Assembly (NCBI GenBank): GCA_030828385.1
Contig: JAURCS010000003.1
Location: forward strand, 1-64,000
Source: Gammaproteobacteria bacterium
Lineage (GTDB): Bacteria; Pseudomonadota; Gammaproteobacteria; Pseudomonadales; Pseudohongiellaceae
DNA length: 64,000 nucleotides
Reading direction: 5' to 3'
Part shown: piece by piece, positions 35,153 through 44,523 of the stretch
Layout of the letters: every line of letters starts with the position of its first letter
How positions within the stretch are numbered: the stretch's first letter is position 1
Program-made: the position numbers and the translations under genes
Notes under the pieces: model-generated
Databases searched by the model: none
What the model saw: the letters and a program-made list of their open reading frames with translations, nothing else
Told to the model about the DNA's origin: nothing

Positions 35153-37552
35153 CTATTGTTTAGCTACCTGTGCGCCGGAGGTATCTGCGGCCTGTTTCAT
35201 GGTAAAAGGCACTGAATTGACGATGGCTTTTACTATGGCGGAGAAGCGGTAATTGTCTTCAGCGGCTTCCTTTCTGATGGCGCGTACTACGGGCATGTCA
35301 TAGGGCTCGAGGCCGCGGCCAAGGGCGTAGGTAAGTAATTTCTCGGTCAGGTTCTCGACAAAATTTTCCGGTTTACTTAGCAGGGCGCTGCGCAAGTCAC
35401 CAACGCCATCTATATGACGGCCATCGCCAAGCTGGCCACTTGAATTCACCAGTCCGCCTTCTTCCTTTGTTCTATAGCGACCAATGGCGTCAAAATTCTC
35501 CAGAGCGAAACCCAGTGGGTCCAGCAGACTGTGACAACTGGAACAAACGGGATCCTGCCGGTGTAATTCCAGACGCTGGCGAATCGACATCACATCAGAG
35601 CCAAGATTTTCTTTCAGGTCCGGCACATTGGGGGGCGGGGCTGGAGCCGGGGTGCCAATTATATTTTCCATTACCCATTTTCCCCGTAATACCGGTGAAG
35701 TGCGGTTCGGGTATGAGGTGACTGTCAGCACACTGCCCTGACCCAGCAAACCGCGGCGCGCTTCATCAACCTGGTCGACGCGGCGAAAATGAGTGCCGTA
35801 GATATTGGGAATGCCGTAATGACTTGCCAAGCGATCATTCACATAAGTCCAGTCAGCGGTTAGCAGGTCCAGTACGGAATGATCGTTCTGAATAATTTCG
35901 CTGACAAACATTTCGGTTTCAGTACGAAAAGCATCACGTAATTTATTGTCAAAATCAGGAAAGGTCCTGGTATCGGGCGCAACACTTTTCAGGTTGCGCA
36001 GAAAGAGCCATTGGGCGGCAAAGTTGTCCACCAGAGAAGTGGCTCTCGGGTCACGCAACATGCGCTCTACCTGGGTATCAAAAACAGAGCGGTCATCAAG
36101 TTGGCCAGCTGCTGCCAGATCAAGCAGTTCTTCATCGGGCATGCTGCTCCACACGAAAAATGACAGGCGCGATGCCAGCGCCAGGTTATCAAGCTTGTAG
36201 ACTTCCCCCGGGGCGACATTGTCAGGATCCGGTTCGCTGCGGAATAGAAATTCAGGTGAGGTCAGGATGAAACGCAAGGCAGTTTGAATGCCCCGTTCAA
36301 ATCCGCCCTGACTGTAGCCCTGCAGGTAGAAATCACCAAATAAGGCGTAATCCTCACTGGTTAAAGGTCTGCGATAGGCCAGCTTGCCGAGGCGTCCGAG
36401 AATTTCAGAAGCACATGCACTTTCTTCCAGAGTTTCCTCGGGGTAGCAGAAGAATATCTTTTGGCGCGAAAGGGTGTCACCAGGACCGGTGGCATTATAG
36501 GGGCCAATAATGTCCACATAATCCAGTGTTGGCAGTCCATTCATATTCTGCAGATCCAGATCACGGGTATGCAGCTCCAGAGGCTCATGGGTTTCTGCGG
36601 CATTTTTCTGAATGAAGGTGACTGCCACTTCATGCAAGCCGGCGGTGACGGGAATGCGGGTTTTCAGACGCTGGTCAATGATATCGGCAGCTTCGGCAAA
36701 GTTTTCATCGGACATCAGGTTATCTGCAGGGCCTCCAACCTGAGCCAGAAAGACACGCTCACCATCAATGCTGATTTCAAATTCATTCGGCCATTCCAGT
36801 CCAGTCATGTAACCGACGATATTTCTGGTGAGATAGGAATGCAGTTCATATTCACCATCGAGGGGAAAATTGTGTTCGATAAGGATGCCGCCTCTTGTGC
36901 CCATGGGCAGTCCTGGGAGATGCTGACCCTGTGGAGCGTCAGGTGCCACTTTATAAACCTTGGACAGGGCGTCCTGACGAGGATCGCCAACAGCCAGTTC
37001 GGAAATTTTTCGTGATGCCACCAGATACTGCTCCAGCAATGAAGGCGAGGTGCGCAGTACATCGGCAATATTGTCGAAGCCATAGCCTTCATCATCGGCA
37101 GGCAGATATTCGCTGATATCGACCTGCAGGTTGAGTAAATCACGAATAATATTGCCGTATTCAGTCCGGTTCAGACGATGCAGGGAAGAGGGGCCGGGAT
37201 TGGGATTGGCGAGTGTGGCGCTATCTATTTTGTCCTGCAGGTAATTAACAAATACCTGTTGCTGGTCCGGGTCGGGTCGTGGCTGGCTCATTGGTGGCAT
37301 CAGGCTGCCGCGAAACTTGAGCATAACTTTTTCCCAGATTTCAGCATCCGCCAGGGGATCGGCAAGATTGACGCCTTCAAGATCGAGGCTGCCTGCCCAG
37401 TCTTCAAAGTTGTGGCATTCGATACAGTAGGATTCTATAAACTCCTGCTGATGGGCAACATCTGCGGGCTGGGACTGAATGCTAAAGGGCAGAGCCGTCA
37501 GCGTGCATAATGCGAACAGAGCCCTGACTGTGTTTTTAAAAAGTGTAGACAT
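35153..37552 (-). CDS. DUF1592 domain-containing exported cytochrome-like protein
   Basis: 799 residues with a signal peptide (ALFALCTLTALPFSIQSQ). An N-terminal heme-type motif C43IECH47 is followed by the planctomycete-type domain series: DUF1587 (LHRLNRTEYGNIIRDLL), DUF1595, DUF1592 (FRTETEMFVSEIIQNDHSVL), DUF1588, whose DPVCSSCHSLLDPLG contains a second CxxCH, and DUF1585 at the end. Likely periplasmic and redox-active (inference from the two CxxCH motifs). Its usual partner DUF1552 lies 1.3 kb away on the same strand, with the DUF4159 gene and a repeat island between. Function of the pair is unknown. Confidence 0.93.
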   Translation of the reverse strand: MSTLFKNTVRALFALCTLTALPFSIQSQPADVAHQQEFIESYCIECHNFEDWAGSLDLEGVNLADPLADAEIWEKVMLKFRGSLMPPMSQPRPDPDQQQVFVNYLQDKIDSATLANPNPGPSSLHRLNRTEYGNIIRDLLNLQVDISEYLPADDEGYGFDNIADVLRTSPSLLEQYLVASRKISELAVGDPRQDALSKVYKVAPDAPQGQHLPGLPMGTRGGILIEHNFPLDGEYELHSYLTRNIVGYMTGLEWPNEFEISIDGERVFLAQVGGPADNLMSDENFAEAADIIDQRLKTRIPVTAGLHEVAVTFIQKNAAETHEPLELHTRDLDLQNMNGLPTLDYVDIIGPYNATGPGDTLSRQKIFFCYPEETLEESACASEILGRLGKLAYRRPLTSEDYALFGDFYLQGYSQGGFERGIQTALRFILTSPEFLFRSEPDPDNVAPGEVYKLDNLALASRLSFFVWSSMPDEELLDLAAAGQLDDRSVFDTQVERMLRDPRATSLVDNFAAQWLFLRNLKSVAPDTRTFPDFDNKLRDAFRTETEMFVSEIIQNDHSVLDLLTADWTYVNDRLASHYGIPNIYGTHFRRVDQVDEARRGLLGQGSVLTVTSYPNRTSPVLRGKWVMENIIGTPAPAPPPNVPDLKENLGSDVMSIRQRLELHRQDPVCSSCHSLLDPLGFALENFDAIGRYRTKEEGGLVNSSGQLGDGRHIDGVGDLRSALLSKPENFVENLTEKLLTYALGRGLEPYDMPVVRAIRKEAAEDNYRFSAIVKAIVNSVPFTMKQAADTSGAQVAKQ

Positions 37553-37825
37553 GTTTTACTCCCCCTGAAGCGGGGAAGAATAATGGAGCACTCCCGGTAA
37601 TTCAAGGTAATAGGAAAGCTCTGCCCGGGAATCTGGTACGGAAGCGGTATGAAACAATGGCGGCACGACCTGGTCCTGAATGTTTTCCGCTATATTTCTG
37701 TGTTAGCCATAGCCTGCCATAGCTTGTATTATTTTCGTACAGATTATGGACTTCAGGTTGATTGAATCTGTTTTTTGGCTTTCTTATGTTTGACGGATCA
37801 TGTGGATAATTGGAGTACCCCTATT

Positions 37826-39001
37826 ATGAAATTTTTGCAAAAGATTCATCTCCCTGTGCTGCTTATTGCCCTGCTTAACCCGGTCATGGGCAGTGCCCAC
37901 CATGGGCTGGCAAATTTTAATCTGAATATCGATATAAGCGTAAAAGGGCGGGTAACGGATATCGCCATGATTAATCCACATTCGTGGATTTATCTGGATG
38001 TGATCAATGCCGATGGCAGCATTTCCCAATGGAAATGTGAATTACGCGGTGGGACAGTTTTACGCCGTTCCGGCTGGACCCGGGATATGTTTGAAGTAGG
38101 TGCTGAAGTCACTATTAGCGGATCACCGGATCGTTTTGAGGAAAACACCTGTTATACCGGGACAATTACTTTTGCCAACGGGGAGAGTCTGGACCGTTAT
38201 GAGCAGATCATCGACGCAGAAAAATACCTGCGCCAGAATATTCAAATAAGCCGGCTTAGCAACGGTGATCCTGATATTAATGGAGACTGGGCCGCAGAAC
38301 AGGTTGTAATGACAGATCCGCGGGGTCTTGAAGGCACACTGGTTCCACTAAGCGTGGCAGATCAGTTTGAGCCGGGTGAATTGCCAGCCGGTGCACGCGC
38401 CTTTCAGGGCTCACGAGGAACCCCGGAATCGTTTTCCCAGACACCTCTGGCAACGACCTGGGAGCGCCCCAGTATTCTCCCTCTCACCGAAGCTGGTCAA
38501 AGGGCAATAGCCGGCTTTGACGGTTCTTCAACGGACAATCCCCGGCTTCGTTGCGAGACTACGAATATTTTGTGGGACTGGGCTTTTGATAATCCCGTGA
38601 ATCGAATTGAGCAGACAGAAAATGAAATTAAACTGATCTACGGCACGATGATTTTTGAGCGTACCATTCATCTGGATGAAGTCGACTTTCCGGAAAATAT
38701 TGTGCCCAGTCGAGGCGGTTATTCCATTGGTCGCTGGGAAAACGATGAGCTTACGGTATATACCCGGGGGTTTGAGGAAGGGATATTACTGGCAGATACG
38801 CGAACGCCCCATAGTTCACAGTTAACGGTTGTGGAGAGATTCAGTCTAGATCCTGATAACGGTTCACTTAACCGGAGCTATGTGGCAGAGGATCCATTGT
38901 ATTTCGAAGGTCAGTACCGGGGTGGTGATACCATGTTTATTTCCAGCTATCCGTGGGAGCCTTATAACTGTGATGATCGATCTTACCGTTCAGATTTGTA
39001 A
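37826..39001 (+). CDS. exported protein with DUF6152-like N-terminus
   Basis: 391 residues. The signal peptide ends at GSAHHG. The N-terminal ~110 residues (SVKGRVTDIAMINPHSWIYL, EVGAEVTISGSPDR) resemble DUF6152, an OB-like domain. The second part ends with IFERTIHLDEVDFP, then YSIGRWENDELTVYT and FISSYPWEPYNC, a pattern shared with the unknown exported protein at 12471-13847. ATG at 37826 is preferred over the upstream TTG because GGAG lies 10 bases before it and the signal peptide begins there. First of three co-oriented genes with the cytochrome and the CrtI-like protein. Function unknown. Confidence 0.8.
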   Translation: MKFLQKIHLPVLLIALLNPVMGSAHHGLANFNLNIDISVKGRVTDIAMINPHSWIYLDVINADGSISQWKCELRGGTVLRRSGWTRDMFEVGAEVTISGSPDRFEENTCYTGTITFANGESLDRYEQIIDAEKYLRQNIQISRLSNGDPDINGDWAAEQVVMTDPRGLEGTLVPLSVADQFEPGELPAGARAFQGSRGTPESFSQTPLATTWERPSILPLTEAGQRAIAGFDGSSTDNPRLRCETTNILWDWAFDNPVNRIEQTENEIKLIYGTMIFERTIHLDEVDFPENIVPSRGGYSIGRWENDELTVYTRGFEEGILLADTRTPHSSQLTVVERFSLDPDNGSLNRSYVAEDPLYFEGQYRGGDTMFISSYPWEPYNCDDRSYRSDL

Positions 39002-39013
39002 GGGCGATGCGCA

Positions 39014-40048
39014 ATGATGATCAATAGTTCGTTTGCAGTGCGTCGCGTCATTCAGGCCAGGTCATTTATGAAAATTATAGTCGCTTGTTTATCAGTACCT
39101 GCTCTGTTGTTCAGCTATGGTCTTGTTATTGCGGCAGAATCACCCGCCAGTCAGGGCAATACACCCATGCCCTGGGCCTACGCCCTGAATACGCCCGATG
39201 TGGAAATAGCCTTTGAATTCAATGTGCCGAGAACAGTTCCGGGATCTGATGTTGAATTTGTCTTTAGTAATCCACGCAACCTTTACCAGCCCCCTGACTG
39301 GCATCCTGAAAATCATCCCGAGATGCCGGAAATCGTTGCACGGGGACGGGAACCCCTGGTTTTTGCCTGTGGTTATTGTCATTTGCCCAATGGCCAGGGG
39401 CGTCCGGAAAATACCAATCTAAGTGGCTTGTCAGCGCAGTACATTATTCAGCAAATGGCAGATTGGCGAAATGGTCTGCGCAGAAGTTCCGAGCCCCTGC
39501 ATGGACCCGCTTCGGCCATGCAGGCGATTGGTGTCAACGCGACAGAGGAAGAGGTCGAAGAGGCGGCAGCGTATTTTTCCAGTCTCACACCGAAGCAATG
39601 GATTCGGGTGGTTGAGACAGACACCGTGCCTGAAACAATAGTTGCTGGCTGGATGTATATTGAGAAAGAGGGTGCCGGCATTGAGCCCATTGGTAATCGT
39701 ATTCTTGAAATGCCCGAAGATCTTGAGCGCACAGAGTTACGTGATGATAATTCGGGATTTATTGCGTATGTCCCTGTAGGCAGTATTGCCAGGGGGGAGC
39801 AGCTGGTGCGCTCCAGTACTGATGGTGGGGCTCCCTGCAGTGCCTGTCATGGCGCAGAACTCAGGGGGCTTGGGCCGGTGCCTGCACTGGCCGGGCGATC
39901 TCCCAGTTATATAGCCAGACAGCTATTTGATTTGCAGAATGGTCGCCGCCGGGGGCTATGGTCACCACTCATGGCTGAGGTTGTGGCGGATCTTGCCATA
40001 GAAGATATTGTCGCCATTTCAGCCTATCTGGCGTCACTACAACCCTGA
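39014..40048 (+). CDS. exported cytochrome c with two heme motifs
   Basis: 344 residues with a signal peptide (IIVACLSVPALLFSYGLVIAA). Two CxxCH motifs: CGYCH in FACGYCHLPNGQG and CSACH in PCSACHGAELRG, each followed by a repeat-like sequence (YIIQQMADWRNGLRR; YIARQLFDLQNGRRR), so it is a duplicated class I cytochrome c. The start could also be ATG at 39068, which begins the signal peptide directly. It lies 12 bases after the DUF6152-like gene and 17 bases before the CrtI-like gene, so it probably belongs to a three-gene operon and serves as periplasmic electron carrier. Confidence 0.9.
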   Translation: MMINSSFAVRRVIQARSFMKIIVACLSVPALLFSYGLVIAAESPASQGNTPMPWAYALNTPDVEIAFEFNVPRTVPGSDVEFVFSNPRNLYQPPDWHPENHPEMPEIVARGREPLVFACGYCHLPNGQGRPENTNLSGLSAQYIIQQMADWRNGLRRSSEPLHGPASAMQAIGVNATEEEVEEAAAYFSSLTPKQWIRVVETDTVPETIVAGWMYIEKEGAGIEPIGNRILEMPEDLERTELRDDNSGFIAYVPVGSIARGEQLVRSSTDGGAPCSACHGAELRGLGPVPALAGRSPSYIARQLFDLQNGRRRGLWSPLMAEVVADLAIEDIVAISAYLASLQP

Positions 40049-40065
40049 GCAGAATCGAGGCACGC

Positions 40066-41637
40066 GTGGCACGAAAGTCCGGCGGCAAAAAAACAATCAT
40101 CATTGGTGGCGGGCATAATGGCCTGGTCTGTGCAGCGTATCTTGCCAAGGCCGGTCGTGATGTGGAGGTGCTGGAAAAAAGGCCGGTTCTGGGTGGGGCC
40201 GCGGTTACGCAGGAGTTTTTCCCGGGTTTTCGCAATTCTGTCTGTTCCTACACGGTGAGTTTGCTGCATCCGAAGATTATTACTGAGCTAAACCTTCACC
40301 GACATGGGCTGCGAATAGTCCCGCGTCGAGTAAATAATTTTCTACCACTGGCGAATGGTGAAAGCTTTACTGCAATCACGGGAGAGCTGGCTGCGGAAGT
40401 TCGTCGTTTTTCCGGCAAGGATGTACAGGCTTTACAGGAATATGATGGGTTCCTTGCGGCAGTGATGCCGGTCATCAAGGAAATCATGCTGATGAAGCCG
40501 CCTGATATGAAGAGTGCAGGCTTTTCAGATCTACTTTCGTTGTTTCGATTAAGTCGACATTTTTCATCACTCTCACGTCAACAAAAGCAATTTCTTTTTA
40601 TACTGTTTTCCCGCAGCGCTGGCGAAATTCTGGATGATTTTTTTGACACACCCGCACTGAAAGCCCTGTTCGGATTTGATGCCATTGTTGGTAATTTTGT
40701 TTCTCCCTATACCCCGGGTAACGGTTATAACCTGCTGCATCACCTGCTGGGTGAGGTAAATGGAGAAAGCGGTCGCTGGGGGCATGCCATCGGTGGTATG
40801 GGAGCTATAAGTGACGCTATTGCTGCTGAGGGTCAGCTATACGGCGTCAGGTATCATACTAATAGCGCTGTTTCCCGAATTATTGTTGAAGATGGCAAGG
40901 TGAAAGGCGTAATAACAGAAGATGACAAGCTGTTTGAGGCAGATGTTGTCGTTGCCAATATTAATCCGGCATTGCTTTTCCTGAGTTTACTGGATGAAGA
41001 CTGCGTGCCAGAAGAACTAAAAACGCATTTCAGGCAATACAAGTGTGGTAGCGGGGCATTCCGACTCAATGTTGCGCTTAGCGGACTTCCTGTCTATGCA
41101 GGCAGAACCAGTGCCCATTGGCAGGAGGCTGGAATTATTATTGCGCCCTCGCTGGACTACATGGATAAGGCATGGCAAAGCGCAAGAAATGCAGGCTGGT
41201 CAGAACAGCCGGTGGTGGAGATGTTAATCCCCAGCCTGGTGGATGATTCGCTGGCCCCCTCTGGCAGTCATGTAGCAAGTCTTTTTTGTCAGCATTTCTC
41301 ACCAGCGCTTGGGCAACAGTGGGAAACCTCCAAGGAGGCCGCTATCGCTGACATAATTGCGGCAGTGGAAAACTTTTTTCCGGGGTTTAGTCAGTTGATT
41401 CTGGGGATACAGAGCCTCAGTCCCTGGGATCTCGAGCAGGAATTCAGTCTGGTATCTGGTGATATTTTTCATGGGCGACTGTCGCTGGAGCAATTGTTCA
41501 CGGCGCGTCCTGCCATTGGCCTGGCCCAATATAATATGCCTCTGAAAGGACTATATTTATGTGGCTCCGGTACACACCCGGGTGGTGGTGTTAGTGGTAT
41601 ACCAGGGCATAATGCTGCGCGAGCAATACTTAACTGA
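40066..41637 (+). CDS. FAD-dependent oxidoreductase of the phytoene desaturase (CrtI/PYROXD2) type
   Basis: 523 residues. FAD motif GGGHNGLVCAAYLAKAGRDV near the N-terminus, the family's PVLGGAAVTQE, and the C-terminal GLYLCGSGTHPGGGVSGIPG. GTG start at 40066 with GAGG six bases upstream. There is no carotenoid gene cluster nearby, and the PYROXD2-like branch is widespread with unknown substrate, so carotenoid synthesis is not claimed. Its last 8 bases overlap the converging sulfurtransferase gene. The start lies 17 bases after the cytochrome c stop codon. Confidence 0.88.
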   Translation: MARKSGGKKTIIIGGGHNGLVCAAYLAKAGRDVEVLEKRPVLGGAAVTQEFFPGFRNSVCSYTVSLLHPKIITELNLHRHGLRIVPRRVNNFLPLANGESFTAITGELAAEVRRFSGKDVQALQEYDGFLAAVMPVIKEIMLMKPPDMKSAGFSDLLSLFRLSRHFSSLSRQQKQFLFILFSRSAGEILDDFFDTPALKALFGFDAIVGNFVSPYTPGNGYNLLHHLLGEVNGESGRWGHAIGGMGAISDAIAAEGQLYGVRYHTNSAVSRIIVEDGKVKGVITEDDKLFEADVVVANINPALLFLSLLDEDCVPEELKTHFRQYKCGSGAFRLNVALSGLPVYAGRTSAHWQEAGIIIAPSLDYMDKAWQSARNAGWSEQPVVEMLIPSLVDDSLAPSGSHVASLFCQHFSPALGQQWETSKEAAIADIIAAVENFFPGFSQLILGIQSLSPWDLEQEFSLVSGDIFHGRLSLEQLFTARPAIGLAQYNMPLKGLYLCGSGTHPGGGVSGIPGHNAARAILN

Positions 41638-42511
41638 TTCCTGCATCGGTTTCCATGGGCAGGTCAGGGTCTGCTGTCCATTCTGTTAGCGAGCCGTCAT
41701 AGACGGCTACGTTCTCATGACCCAAGAGGGTGAGTGCGAGAGCATTGGCACTGGCGGCTATGCCACCACCGCAATAGGTAATTACCCTGTCCTTTTCCAC
41801 ACAAGCCAATGGAGCAAACTTTTCCTCAAGGATCGCTTTTTCCAAATAAGTATTGGTGTGAGGGTTGATCAGGGACTCACAGTACAGATTCTTGCTGCCG
41901 GGTATGCGTCCTGCACGTTGATATGGGCTGACCTCGCCTTTAAACATTGGCAGGGGAAGTGAGTGCAGAAGTAAGGTTTTGTCATCATCACAGGCTGCTT
42001 TCACGGTCAGCTTGTCGACCATCAGTTCAGGACGATGTGTTACGGTAAACTTTTCTGCCTTCGTGTAGTCGGTCGTCCGGGTAGAGACATCTCTTTTTTC
42101 TGCAAGCCATTTTTTCCAGCCCCCGTCCAGTACTGCAGCATTATCGAAGCCACAGACACGTAACATCCACCACACTCTGGCAGCCCAGGCATGATTGCCG
42201 TGGTCATAACATATTACTGCGGTATTATCTCCAATACCCTTATTCCTCATGGTGTCGGCGAAGGCCTTGGCAGCGGGCATCATCAAGGTAAATTCATGAC
42301 CAGGATCTGATAGCTCGTCGCTGACATTGATGTAGATACTGTTGGGGATATGACCCTCTGACCACTGATCGAACCCCGAAACAAAGCCATAACTGCCATC
42401 CTCATTGGACTTCATTAACAGCGTGCAATCGAGAATTCTAATGTCAGGCTCATTGCAGTGTCTGGCAAGCCATTCGGTAGAAACAAGGGGAGTATCGAGT
42501 GTAATGGGCAT
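41630..42511 (-). CDS. sulfurtransferase, two rhodanese domains (SseA type)
   Basis: 293 residues with two rhodanese-like domains. The N-terminal inactive domain has LVSTEWLARHCNEPDIRILDC, and the C-terminal domain has VITYCGGGIAASANALAL with the catalytic Cys. The active-site loop CGGGIAAS is closer to 3-mercaptopyruvate sulfurtransferase (CGSGVTAC) than to thiosulfate rhodanese. Cytoplasmic. Convergent with the CrtI-like gene. Likely provides persulfide sulfur or cyanide detoxification; the substrate is not proven. Confidence 0.9.
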   Translation of the reverse strand: MPITLDTPLVSTEWLARHCNEPDIRILDCTLLMKSNEDGSYGFVSGFDQWSEGHIPNSIYINVSDELSDPGHEFTLMMPAAKAFADTMRNKGIGDNTAVICYDHGNHAWAARVWWMLRVCGFDNAAVLDGGWKKWLAEKRDVSTRTTDYTKAEKFTVTHRPELMVDKLTVKAACDDDKTLLLHSLPLPMFKGEVSPYQRAGRIPGSKNLYCESLINPHTNTYLEKAILEEKFAPLACVEKDRVITYCGGGIAASANALALTLLGHENVAVYDGSLTEWTADPDLPMETDAGIS

Positions 42512-42591
42512 TTGGTTCTCCTGTTAACCAGAGGCGATAATAAACATTGAAAGCACTTGAGAAAAGAGCAGAAGGAAAAAGGACTAACATT

Positions 42592-42617
42592 AAAAAAGCC
42601 GGGCCAGGGGCCCGGCT
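42592..42617 (-). terminator. terminator of the EF-hand gene
   Basis: Read on the minus strand, AGCCGGGCC-CCT-GGCCCGGCT is a perfect 9-bp GC-rich stem followed by TTTTTT. It lies about 68 bases after the stop codon of the EF-hand gene. Confidence 0.88.
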
Positions 42618-42684
42618 AATCTTTATCAGGTCAGAAACCTGTCAGGAGGGGAGCTGCATATATTACAAAATGGCCTCAAAAGGA

Positions 42685-43338
42685 TCACTTAGCTCTTCTA
42701 ATGCAGGTACGGACAACCCTGCGGACATTAATCTGATAGTCCTGCGATGCTTGGACTTCTTCAAGGCTGATGAGCCCATCATCATTGCTGTCTATCCTGT
42801 CGAAAAGCGCGTAGGCACGTTCTTCCAGAGCCAGACTCTGTTCCACCAGATCAATAAAGCCGTCGTTATCAAGGTCAACTGCGTCAAAACGATCTTCCAC
42901 TTCACCTGGACCTTCCCAATCGGCAATGGTCTCCCTGACACACTGGATAACTGCTTCACGAACGATTTTCGGGCGATCATCGGGGCGTTTACGTCTGGCT
43001 TCTTCTTCGCTTAGCAGACCATCACCATTTTCATCTTTGCGATCAAATTGCCGATCAACACGGCTGAGACGCCCATCAATGAATTCATTTTCATCGACAA
43101 AGCCATCACCATTGCTATCAAGACGATCAATGATTTTTTCAGGATTACCTCCGGGACGACCGCGGCGATAACGGCTCTGTTTAGAATGAATCAGTTCTCC
43201 ACCGCGGCGTGCGCTGACCTGAACACTCTCTATATCCCTGCTAAATCTTGGACGACCTTCCTGTGCAGTAGCGGTCGGAAGCATTGCTGCGCTTAAAATT
43301 GCTGTCGTGCTTAGTACAACCAGGCTCTTGAGTTTCAT
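42685..43338 (-). CDS. exported EF-hand protein
   Basis: 217 residues with a signal peptide (LVVLSTTAILSAAMLPTATAQ). Four EF-hand loops are visible: DSNGDGFVDENE (74-85), DENGDGLLSEEE (102-113), DLDNDGFIDLVE (155-166) and DSNDDGLISLEE (183-194). Each has Asp at 1, 3 or 5 and Glu at 12, so all should bind calcium, apart from an Asn at some positions. A highly charged Arg-rich segment lies between residues 44 and 66. Single gene with its own terminator. Function unknown, probably a periplasmic calcium-binding protein. Confidence 0.92.
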   Translation of the reverse strand: MKLKSLVVLSTTAILSAAMLPTATAQEGRPRFSRDIESVQVSARRGGELIHSKQSRYRRGRPGGNPEKIIDRLDSNGDGFVDENEFIDGRLSRVDRQFDRKDENGDGLLSEEEARRKRPDDRPKIVREAVIQCVRETIADWEGPGEVEDRFDAVDLDNDGFIDLVEQSLALEERAYALFDRIDSNDDGLISLEEVQASQDYQINVRRVVRTCIRRAK

Positions 43339-43591
43339 TATTACGTATTCCTTTTATTGTTAAATATAGTCATTAAGTATTTTTAAAATTGAATACCAGC
43401 TGGAATATTCAGTTCACTGTGTAAAACGCTGTGATAGAACATCGGTTGACAGGGAGAGACAAAAATTTCAAGTGGTTTTCTTTTTCTCTAACTGCGAAAA
43501 TCTACCAGGCAAAGTCATTATCGTTACAAAGGCGCAATAGATCGGTAGAATAACACTTGAAAAAAAATCAGTAAAATGCTGGGAGAATGCG

Positions 43592-44503
43592 TTGTCATTA
43601 CCGGAAGATTTACGACAGGAATATCTGGAAACATTGGGAATAGTGAGTTATTTTCCGCGTTTCATCCTGCCGGCAGCCCCGCATCCCCAAGCCTGTGAAT
43701 GGCCTGAGTCATGGACGCAGGCACAGCCTGCCCAAAAGGATGCGATTCCAGATTACCCTGATGAAGGGCAAAGCGCCGCAAGCGAAACGGCCAGGGTAAT
43801 TAATCAGGATGTGCAGGTTTCCCCATCGCTTGCGCCACCTTCACCACAAGTCCGGCTAAAGCCGGATTCAACCCCACCAGCCACATCAGCTCAAGTCGAG
43901 ACATCGACAACACCCTCCAGTAAAAGAAAAGTCGCTGTGGAAGATGTCCGGCTGCAGTTACTTTGTATACGCGTTAATGACAATCTGGCTGTGTTGAATG
44001 CGATGCCGCATTTTGGCTCGGGGCAATTGTCACGTCAGCATTTGGCGCTTTTACACAATATGCTGCAGGCCAGCGGAATGGATACACAAGATTTGTTAAT
44101 AGACGAAAAGCCTTTTCACTGGCCTATGGTGCAAGGGGAACATGTGGATAACAGTAAGTCGGCAGCGGCTACTGCACTGATTGCCTTTCTACAGCAAAAG
44201 CTGGTGGACTGGCAGTTCAGGAATTTACTGGTGATGGGGGAGCAGGTTGTCACCGGATTATTTGTTGCTCCCGATGAGGCAAATAGTGATGGCGACAATG
44301 GTGACAAGCAAAATCTGGGGCCTTCGCTGGATCCCGACATGTCCGCAAGTGACCCCACAAAAGATTCAGGTCATGCCGTCAGTCGCCCCAAATTCGAATC
44401 ACAGGCATGGCAGACATTTTATACCCGCAGTCTGGATGAAATCCTGCAAACGCCGTTCCTGAAAAAAGAGATCTGGAGTATTACCAGAAAAATTCGTCAC
44501 TAG
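43592..44503 (+). CDS. HolD-like DNA polymerase III psi subunit, extended
   Basis: 303 residues. The N-terminus (DLRQEYLETLGIVSYFPRF) matches the chi-binding peptide of psi; the body VRLQLLCIRVNDNLAVLN and the C-terminal SLDEILQTPFLKKEIW correspond to psi's core. A Pro/Ser/Thr-rich linker of about 90 residues separates the peptide from the core, and a charged acidic stretch (DEANSDGDNGDKQ) sits before the end, making it twice the length of E. coli psi. TTG start at 43592 with GGGAG seven bases upstream. Directly followed by rimI, as holD-rimI in E. coli. Homology is weak by eye, so synteny carries much of the weight. Confidence 0.6.
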   Translation: MSLPEDLRQEYLETLGIVSYFPRFILPAAPHPQACEWPESWTQAQPAQKDAIPDYPDEGQSAASETARVINQDVQVSPSLAPPSPQVRLKPDSTPPATSAQVETSTTPSSKRKVAVEDVRLQLLCIRVNDNLAVLNAMPHFGSGQLSRQHLALLHNMLQASGMDTQDLLIDEKPFHWPMVQGEHVDNSKSAAATALIAFLQQKLVDWQFRNLLVMGEQVVTGLFVAPDEANSDGDNGDKQNLGPSLDPDMSASDPTKDSGHAVSRPKFESQAWQTFYTRSLDEILQTPFLKKEIWSITRKIRH

Positions 44504-44523
44504 ACGGGATTTTCTGTTCCAAA

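Noticed and set aside
40066..41637. carotenoid desaturase
   Set aside because: No crtB, crtE or other carotenoid genes nearby; the PYROXD2-like branch fits equally well.
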